A DNA stretch of 10,473 nucleotides from Gammaproteobacteria bacterium (lineage in GTDB: Bacteria; Pseudomonadota; Gammaproteobacteria; Thiohalomonadales; Thiohalomonadaceae), in NCBI GenBank assembly GCA_015232955.1, contig JADFYS010000049.1, positions 1 to 10,473 of the forward strand. Direction: 5' to 3'. Below are positions 5,627 through 10,473 of this stretch, in pieces. Within the stretch, counting starts at the first letter, position 1. Every line of letters starts with the position of its first letter. The notes under the pieces are model-generated. The model was not told the origin of the DNA and searched no databases. It was given only the letters and a program-made list of their open reading frames with translations. The position numbers were made by a program, and so were the translations under genes.

Positions 5627-6114
5627 TCAACCAGTCGTAGCAGCGGCGCATAGCGGCTGTGTGACTTTTCGAGGTTTGCGGCAATCACGGTAAGCACCTT
5701 GGCGGCGTCTGCTAAGAAGATCTGCACCTCGATCTCTTCCAGTGTGCTGACATACTCAAGGATTAAGGGCAGATAGTCGGGCAGTTCGCCCTCTTTTGCC
5801 TTTAATCCCATCCCATTGTAGTGCTCGCCCAGATCGACCAGTGCCGGGCCACGGCCACGGTCATCACCGAACAGATGGTGCGTCAGGTGCAAACTGTGTT
5901 CAGGAACCATATCGAAGGTCTGCACATACGCCTTCTCCAGCTCCATAAGTTCGCTCTGCGCCAGATGTTTGAGAAACGGTTCAATGGCCTGAGACTCCTC
6001 ATCACTAATCTCAGGCTCGTTTGCGATGGCCGTGCGGATCTCATCCATATGATCTTTGAGACCCTGTACCGGGTAGTCGAGTAGGCGGGCCAATATGTTA
6101 TAGAGAATCATCAT
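5593..6114 (-). CDS. narJ: Nitrate reductase molybdenum cofactor assembly chaperone NarJ, probably frameshifted at the C-terminus
   Basis: NarJ is a cytoplasmic chaperone that binds apo-NarG and assists Mo-cofactor and Fe-S insertion before membrane attachment. Family landmarks are an early LLDYP, AYVQTFDM, the SLHLTHHLFGDDRGRG segment (69-90), ALVDLGEHY and LPDYLPLILEYVS (111-123). The frame gives 173 residues against about 236 in E. coli. It departs from the family after SRYAPLLRLVE (163), ending in a basic ERRGLRMRMAS. A family-like tail continues in the -1 frame to the narI start (see 5516-5626), so a one-base deletion or sequencing error between 5627 and 5593 is likely. The gene starts 8 nt after the narH stop; GGGGGTGG directly before ATGATG probably serves as the ribosome site. 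Whether the truncated chaperone works is uncertain, since the lost region is poorly conserved. Confidence 0.9.
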   Translation of the reverse strand: MMILYNILARLLDYPVQGLKDHMDEIRTAIANEPEISDEESQAIEPFLKHLAQSELMELEKAYVQTFDMVPEHSLHLTHHLFGDDRGRGPALVDLGEHYNGMGLKAKEGELPDYLPLILEYVSTLEEIEVQIFLADAAKVLTVIAANLEKSHSRYAPLLRLVERRGLRMRMAS

Positions 6115-6122
6115 CCACCCCC

Positions 6123-7676
6123 CTAAGTTTTGGACCGCGGCTTGGGCGGTGGTACGAAGGTGATAGGCACCGTGCTGGTGGTGCGGCGCTCCGGAAACAG
6201 CGAGGTCTTGCTGATACCGCTAGAGCTGTCGTTGCCGAGGGTAAAGCCGATCTGTCCCTGATGGGCATAGATATCCTCTTGCAGGTACTCTTCGTGACCG
6301 GTGGGGATGACGAAGCGATCATCGTAGTGGGCCAGGGCGAGGTAGCGGTACATCTCCTCGGCCTGCTCGACGGTGATGTTGGCACTCTCTAATGCCTCGG
6401 TATTGACAACTTCCCCCACATGCTTGCTGCGCTGGTAGCTGCGCATCGCCAGCATTTTGTTGAGTGCGGAGAGGATCGGTTTAGTCTCCCCAGCGGTAAA
6501 CATGTTGGCCAGGTACTGGGCCGGCAGGCGCAGTGACTCGGATTTGGGGATCACCCCGTCGGCCTCGGTGGGCAGATTGCCCTGGTCGATCTGACCCTGT
6601 ACTGGCGACAGTGGTGGGATATACCAAGCCATCGGCAGGGTGCGGTACTCGGGGTGGATGGGGAAGGCGATCTTCCAGTCCATCGCCATTTTGTAGACTG
6701 GTGACTTCTGCGCTGCGGTGATCCACGCCTCGGGGATACTGTCTCTGCGCGCCTGCTCAATTACCTTCGGGTCATTGGGATCGAGGAACATAGAGATCTG
6801 CGCTTGGTAGAGATCCCTCTCCTCGACACTGGCCATCTCTTCGATTTTATCGGCATCGTAGAGAATAACCCCCTGATAACGGATGCGACCAACGCAGGAT
6901 TCGGAGCAGAGGGTAGGCATCCCCGACTCGATGCGAGGATAACAGCCAATGCATTTCTCGGCCTTTCCCGACTCCCAGTTGTAGTAGATCTTTTTGTAGG
7001 GGCAGCCGCTTACACACATCCGCCAGCTGCGGCACTTATCCTGATCCACCAGTACGATGCCGTCCTCTTCGCGCTTGTAGATTGAGCCAGAGGGACAAGA
7101 GGCGGCACAGGCCGGATTGAGGCAGTGGTTGCAGAGCCGCGGCAGGTACATGTGGAAGGTGTTTTCAAACTCACTGTACATCTGCTTCTGGATGCCGTCG
7201 AAATTCTTGTCAACACTGCGTTTGGAGAACTCTCCTGCCAGGTCATCCTCCCAGTTTGGACCCCAATGGATCTTCTCCATGGTCTCGCCGGTGATCATCG
7301 ATTTGGGACGGGCAGTGGGTGCTGCCTCGGAGAGCGGTGCATTCTGTAGCCGCTGGTAGTCCATTTCGAACGGCTCGTAGTAGTCGTCCATCTCGGGCAT
7401 ATCGGGGTTGGCGAAGATGGTCAGCAGTTTTTTCATGCGACCGCCGGCCTTGAGCTCAAGCTGGCCGTTCTTCTTCTCCCAGCCGCCTTTCCACATCTCT
7501 TGGTTCTCCCACTGTTTGGGATAGCCGATGCCGGGTTTCGACTCGACATTGTTAAACCATGCGTATTCGACACCCTTGCGGTTGGTCCAGACATTCTTGC
7601 AGGTTACCGAACAGGTGTGACAACCGATGCATTTGTCTAGGTTGAGCACCATGGCTATTTGTGCGCGGATTTTCAT
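6123..7676 (-). CDS. narH: Respiratory nitrate reductase beta subunit NarH (iron-sulfur protein)
   Basis: NarH wires electrons from NarI hemes to NarG through four Fe-S clusters. The 517-residue protein is close to the 512 of E. coli and carries every cluster ligand group. These are C16, C19, C22 and C26 (CIGCHTCSVTC); C182, C185, C190 and C194 (CNHCLNPACAASC); C215, C221 and C225, with Trp218 replacing a cysteine, as in the E. coli [3Fe-4S] site; and C242, C245, C257 and C261. The C-terminal third has the usual NarH helices (YRTLPMAWYIPPLSP). Start ATG has GAGGAG 6 nt upstream. It lies 29 nt after narG and 8 nt before narJ. The extreme C-terminus (PERRTTSTVPITFVPPPKP) is divergent. No twin-arginine signal, consistent with a cytoplasmic NarGHI-type enzyme. 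Confidence 0.97.
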   Translation of the reverse strand: MKIRAQIAMVLNLDKCIGCHTCSVTCKNVWTNRKGVEYAWFNNVESKPGIGYPKQWENQEMWKGGWEKKNGQLELKAGGRMKKLLTIFANPDMPEMDDYYEPFEMDYQRLQNAPLSEAAPTARPKSMITGETMEKIHWGPNWEDDLAGEFSKRSVDKNFDGIQKQMYSEFENTFHMYLPRLCNHCLNPACAASCPSGSIYKREEDGIVLVDQDKCRSWRMCVSGCPYKKIYYNWESGKAEKCIGCYPRIESGMPTLCSESCVGRIRYQGVILYDADKIEEMASVEERDLYQAQISMFLDPNDPKVIEQARRDSIPEAWITAAQKSPVYKMAMDWKIAFPIHPEYRTLPMAWYIPPLSPVQGQIDQGNLPTEADGVIPKSESLRLPAQYLANMFTAGETKPILSALNKMLAMRSYQRSKHVGEVVNTEALESANITVEQAEEMYRYLALAHYDDRFVIPTGHEEYLQEDIYAHQGQIGFTLGNDSSSGISKTSLFPERRTTSTVPITFVPPPKPRSKT

Positions 7677-7705
7677 CGTAATCTCCTCAAGTCACTGTTC
7701 AGTAA
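7677..7705 (-). promoter_or_regulatory. narG-narH junction with narH ribosome binding site
   Basis: The 29-nt spacer contains GAGGAG (on the - strand, about 7683-7688) 6 nt before the narH ATG. No promoter or terminator is evident in it, supporting cotranscription of narG and narH. Confidence 0.6.
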
Positions 7706-10473
7706 TTAGTTGTTAATGCCGTCAGGGTTGCGCTGTCCCTCGCGCGCCGGCGTCAGTGGACGCTCCAGCCAGTCGATATCCTTGTCGGCAATCTTGTGGA
7801 TAATGACAAACTCGTCACGGTTCGAACCTACCGGTCCCATATAGTTGAAGGCGTAGGAGAACTGGGCGTAGCCGCCGATCATGTGCGTCGGCTTGACCAC
7901 TACACGAGTTACCGAGTTGAGGATGCCGCCGCGTTTGCCGGTGGTATTGGAGCCGGGCACATTCACATTTTTCTCTTGAGCGTGGTACATCATCGCCATC
8001 CCCACCGGCACCCGCTGACTCACCACTACGCGCGCCATGGTGGCACCGTTATCGTTGAGTGCCTCGATCCAGTCGTTGTCTTCCAGACCGACCGTCTTGG
8101 CATCTATCTCGGAGAGCCATATATAGGGGCCGCCGCGGAACAAGGTGAGCATACGCGAGGTATCTTGGTAGGTGGAGTGTATCCCCCACTTGGAGTGCGG
8201 CGTGATCCAGTTCAGTTTCAGGTGCGGTTTACCCAGTAGAGCCTTCGGCATGGTGGTGTTGTTCATGTCCAGACCGGGACGGTAGACGGCAAAGCCTTCG
8301 CCAAAGTCGAGCATCCATTCATGGTCCATATAGAAATGGGCGCGCCCAGTCAGAGTGCGGAACGGGATGTGCTCATGGATGTTGGTATATCCGGCGTTGT
8401 AGCTCACCTTGTGGGACTCGATACCTGACCAGGTGGGCGCTGTGATTATCTTGCGCGGCTGGACCTGGATATCTTTGAAGGTGATCACCTCGTCGCGGCG
8501 CGAATCACACAGGTGGTTGTGGTCGATACCGGTCTTCTTGCCCTGCGCCTTCCACGACTTGTGTGCTACTTCGCCGCAGGTCTCCGGCGCCATGCGCATC
8601 ACCGCATCACAGGCGTGCACCACATCCTCCAGTGATGGCATCCCCTGGCTGACCCCCTCAAGCTTGATGGTGCCGTTGTGGTGTTTGAGGTGTTCGTACT
8701 CATCCTTGGTATCCCACTCGACACCCTTGATCGTATTGCCGAGCTTCTCCATCAACGGACCGAGGGCTATGAATTTTTTATAGGTGTCGGTGTAGTTGCG
8801 TTCCACCACCTTGAGTAGCGGCAGGGTCTTGCCCGGTATCGGCTCACAATCGCCCCTCTTCCAGTCCTTGACCTGGCCGAAGGGCTGGGCGAGGGCCATA
8901 GCGCTGTCGTGCTGCATCGGTAGCGCTATCACATCCTTGCGGGTACCGAGGTGCTTCTCAGCCAAGTCGGAGAAGACCTCTGCCAGCTCTTTGAAGATAT
9001 TCCAATCCGATTTCGCCTCCCATGCCGGATTGACAGCCTCGGAGAGCGGGTGGATGAAGGGGTGCATATCGGTGGTGTTGAGGTCGTTCTTCTCATACCA
9101 AGTAGCGGTCGGCAGTACGATGTCAGAGTAGGCACCGGTGGAGTTCAAACGGAAGTTGATATCCACCATCAGATCGAGCTTGGCGGTGGGGGCCTTTTCA
9201 TGCCACTTCGTCTCCTGCGACTCGGCCCCCTCGACTCCCTCTGCGAGCACACCATTCTGAGCTCCGAGCAGATGTTTGAGGAAGTATTCATGACCCTTCG
9301 CCGAGCAGCCTATCAGGTTAGCGCGCCAGACAAAAAGGTTACGCGGATGGTTCTCCTCGGCATCAATATCCTCACTGGAGAAGGCGAGTTCTCCGCTCTT
9401 TAGCTGGTCGATCATGTGCTTGGCGATGCCGGCCTCATCGGTGGCACCTGCCGTCTCGGCCTCTGCAACAATATCCAGCGGATTCTTGTTGAAGTGCGGA
9501 GCCGAAGGCAGCCAGCCCAGGCGCTGTGCAACCACATTGTAGTCACCCAGGGTATAGCCCTTGTACTTGCCCTTGGCGGTCGAGGCCATGAGCGAGTCGG
9601 CGCTAATGCGCTCATAGCGCCACTGGTCGGTGTGGAAGTACCAGTAGGTGGTGGAGTTCATGTGTCGTGGCGGACGATTCCAGTCCAGGGCGAAGGCGAT
9701 AGGCGCCCAGCCTGCCTGTGGACGCAGCTTCTCCTGACCTACATAGTGGGCCCAGCCACCACCACTCTGACCGATACAGCCACACATATGCAGCAGGTTC
9801 ATGATGCCGCGATAGTTCATGTCGTTGTGGTACCAGTGGTTGATCGCTGCACCCAGAATGACCATTGACTTGCCTCGGGTCTTGGCGGCGTTGTCGGCAA
9901 ATTCACGACCGGTGCGGATGAGGTCGGCGCGCTTCACACCGGTCACCTTCTCGGCCCAGGCCGGGGTGTAGGCGACAGTCTCATCGTCGTAGCTGGTGGC
10001 GATGTTATCGCCCAGTCCACGGTCGATGCCGTACTGGGCGATCAGCAGATCGAAGACACTGACCACCAGCATCTCGCCCTGTATTGTCTCTACCTTACGC
10101 ACCGGAATGTTGCGCATCAACAGATCATCCTCGCCGGGGGTGAAGTGAGGGAAGGCGACGGTAACGACTTCATCCTGCTTGCCTACCGAACTGAGCTCAG
10201 ACTCGATCTCCTCTTGATTGAGCGAATTTATGGGCAGCAGATTCCAGCGCCCCTCTTCGCCCCAGCGGAAACCAACCGAGCCGTTGGGTACGACGAAAGA
10301 GCCGCTCTTGCTGTCATAAACAATGGTCTTCCATTCAGGGTTGTTGTCCTGTCCGAGGTTGTCAGAAAAGTCCGAGGCGCGCAGGCAACGATCGGTGACA
10401 TAGCGATCACCATCCTTGCGAAGGGTGACCTGAATCGGCATATCGGTGTACTTGCGGCAATATTCGCTAAAGT
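7706..10473 (-). CDS. narG: Respiratory nitrate reductase alpha subunit NarG, C-terminal three quarters (partial)
   Basis: NarG is the molybdenum bis-MGD catalytic subunit reducing nitrate to nitrite at the cytoplasmic face. The window holds about 921 codons ending at TAA 7706. The frame stays open to the right edge, and the codons before ATG 10441 (FSEYCRKYTD) match NarG, so that ATG is internal. About 320-330 N-terminal residues are missing compared with E. coli NarG (1247 aa), including the N-terminal Fe-S cluster and the Mo-ligand aspartate region. Recognisable NarG segments are YTPAWAEKVTGV, NHWYHNDMNYRG, GQSGGGWAHYVGQEK, WRANLIGCSAKGHEY, LPTATWYEKNDLNTTDMHPFI and, near the end, GSNTTGKRGG, QFSYAFNYMGPVGSNRDE. 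It heads narHJI, 29 nt from narH. The promoter and any narK or regulatory genes lie outside the window. Confidence 0.97.
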   Translation of the reverse strand, partial: FSEYCRKYTDMPIQVTLRKDGDRYVTDRCLRASDFSDNLGQDNNPEWKTIVYDSKSGSFVVPNGSVGFRWGEEGRWNLLPINSLNQEEIESELSSVGKQDEVVTVAFPHFTPGEDDLLMRNIPVRKVETIQGEMLVVSVFDLLIAQYGIDRGLGDNIATSYDDETVAYTPAWAEKVTGVKRADLIRTGREFADNAAKTRGKSMVILGAAINHWYHNDMNYRGIMNLLHMCGCIGQSGGGWAHYVGQEKLRPQAGWAPIAFALDWNRPPRHMNSTTYWYFHTDQWRYERISADSLMASTAKGKYKGYTLGDYNVVAQRLGWLPSAPHFNKNPLDIVAEAETAGATDEAGIAKHMIDQLKSGELAFSSEDIDAEENHPRNLFVWRANLIGCSAKGHEYFLKHLLGAQNGVLAEGVEGAESQETKWHEKAPTAKLDLMVDINFRLNSTGAYSDIVLPTATWYEKNDLNTTDMHPFIHPLSEAVNPAWEAKSDWNIFKELAEVFSDLAEKHLGTRKDVIALPMQHDSAMALAQPFGQVKDWKRGDCEPIPGKTLPLLKVVERNYTDTYKKFIALGPLMEKLGNTIKGVEWDTKDEYEHLKHHNGTIKLEGVSQGMPSLEDVVHACDAVMRMAPETCGEVAHKSWKAQGKKTGIDHNHLCDSRRDEVITFKDIQVQPRKIITAPTWSGIESHKVSYNAGYTNIHEHIPFRTLTGRAHFYMDHEWMLDFGEGFAVYRPGLDMNNTTMPKALLGKPHLKLNWITPHSKWGIHSTYQDTSRMLTLFRGGPYIWLSEIDAKTVGLEDNDWIEALNDNGATMARVVVSQRVPVGMAMMYHAQEKNVNVPGSNTTGKRGGILNSVTRVVVKPTHMIGGYAQFSYAFNYMGPVGSNRDEFVIIHKIADKDIDWLERPLTPAREGQRNPDGINN

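Noticed and set aside
5620..5630. Programmed -1 ribosomal frameshifting in narJ
   Set aside because: GTTGAAAGG is not a canonical slippery heptamer; re-pairing the P-site tRNA on TGA would be poor. A one-base deletion or sequence error is simpler.
7796..9868. Several + strand ORFs of 110-150 codons antisense to narG
   Set aside because: They are reading-frame shadows of GC-rich narG coding sequence, without ribosome sites or recognisable domains.
10439..10441. ATG at 10441 as the start of narG
   Set aside because: The frame remains open to the window edge and the upstream codons match internal NarG sequence, so this is an internal methionine of a truncated gene.

Overview
The window reads as chromosomal DNA of a denitrifying or nitrate-respiring gammaproteobacterium. 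The nitrate reductase subunits resemble the enterobacterial NarGHJI type closely. A cytochrome c', a cytochrome b561 and several short palindromic intergenic repeats of proteobacterial style fit a free-living or symbiotic sulfur-oxidising member such as a Chromatiales relative, but that placement is inference. No rRNA, tRNA, CRISPR array, transposase or phage gene is visible.

Layout, left to right. Positions 1-217 are non-coding, with a cluster of small hairpins at 5-60 followed by an AT-rich promoter-like stretch. Next on the + strand is pncC (NMN amidase), whose best start is a rare ATT codon at 218 rather than the TTG at 251. A 92-bp MITE-like element with perfect 17-bp terminal inverted repeats lies between pncC and an HPt-REC-REC-GGDEF diguanylate cyclase (991-2661). 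A 391-bp gap follows, carrying a palindromic dispersed-type repeat and a good sigma70-like promoter. It leads into a two-gene cluster encoding a periplasmic cytochrome c' and a membrane cytochrome b561. That cluster ends at a small terminator and a perfect 20-bp palindrome.

From 4293 to the right edge everything is on the - strand and forms one nitrate reductase operon, transcribed right to left: narG (5' end outside the window), narH, narJ, narI, and a small membrane-anchored monoheme cytochrome c. NarG (Mo-bisMGD), NarH (four Fe-S clusters) and NarI (two b hemes) form the quinol-oxidising respiratory nitrate reductase. NarJ is the chaperone for NarG maturation. The extra cytochrome c is a possible additional electron carrier. 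The convergent cytochrome c'/b561 pair may handle nitric oxide or electrons at the membrane, a role that would complement nitrate respiration.

The most important sequence-level observation is that narJ appears frameshifted near its 3' end. The annotated frame stops at 5593, but the -1 frame continues with a NarJ-like C-terminus ending in TTGGQ plus four residues. That frame stops at a TGA overlapping the narI GTG start (GTGA), the expected translational coupling. Either the gene carries a one-base deletion, probably in the A run at 5625-5627, or the sequence has an error there.
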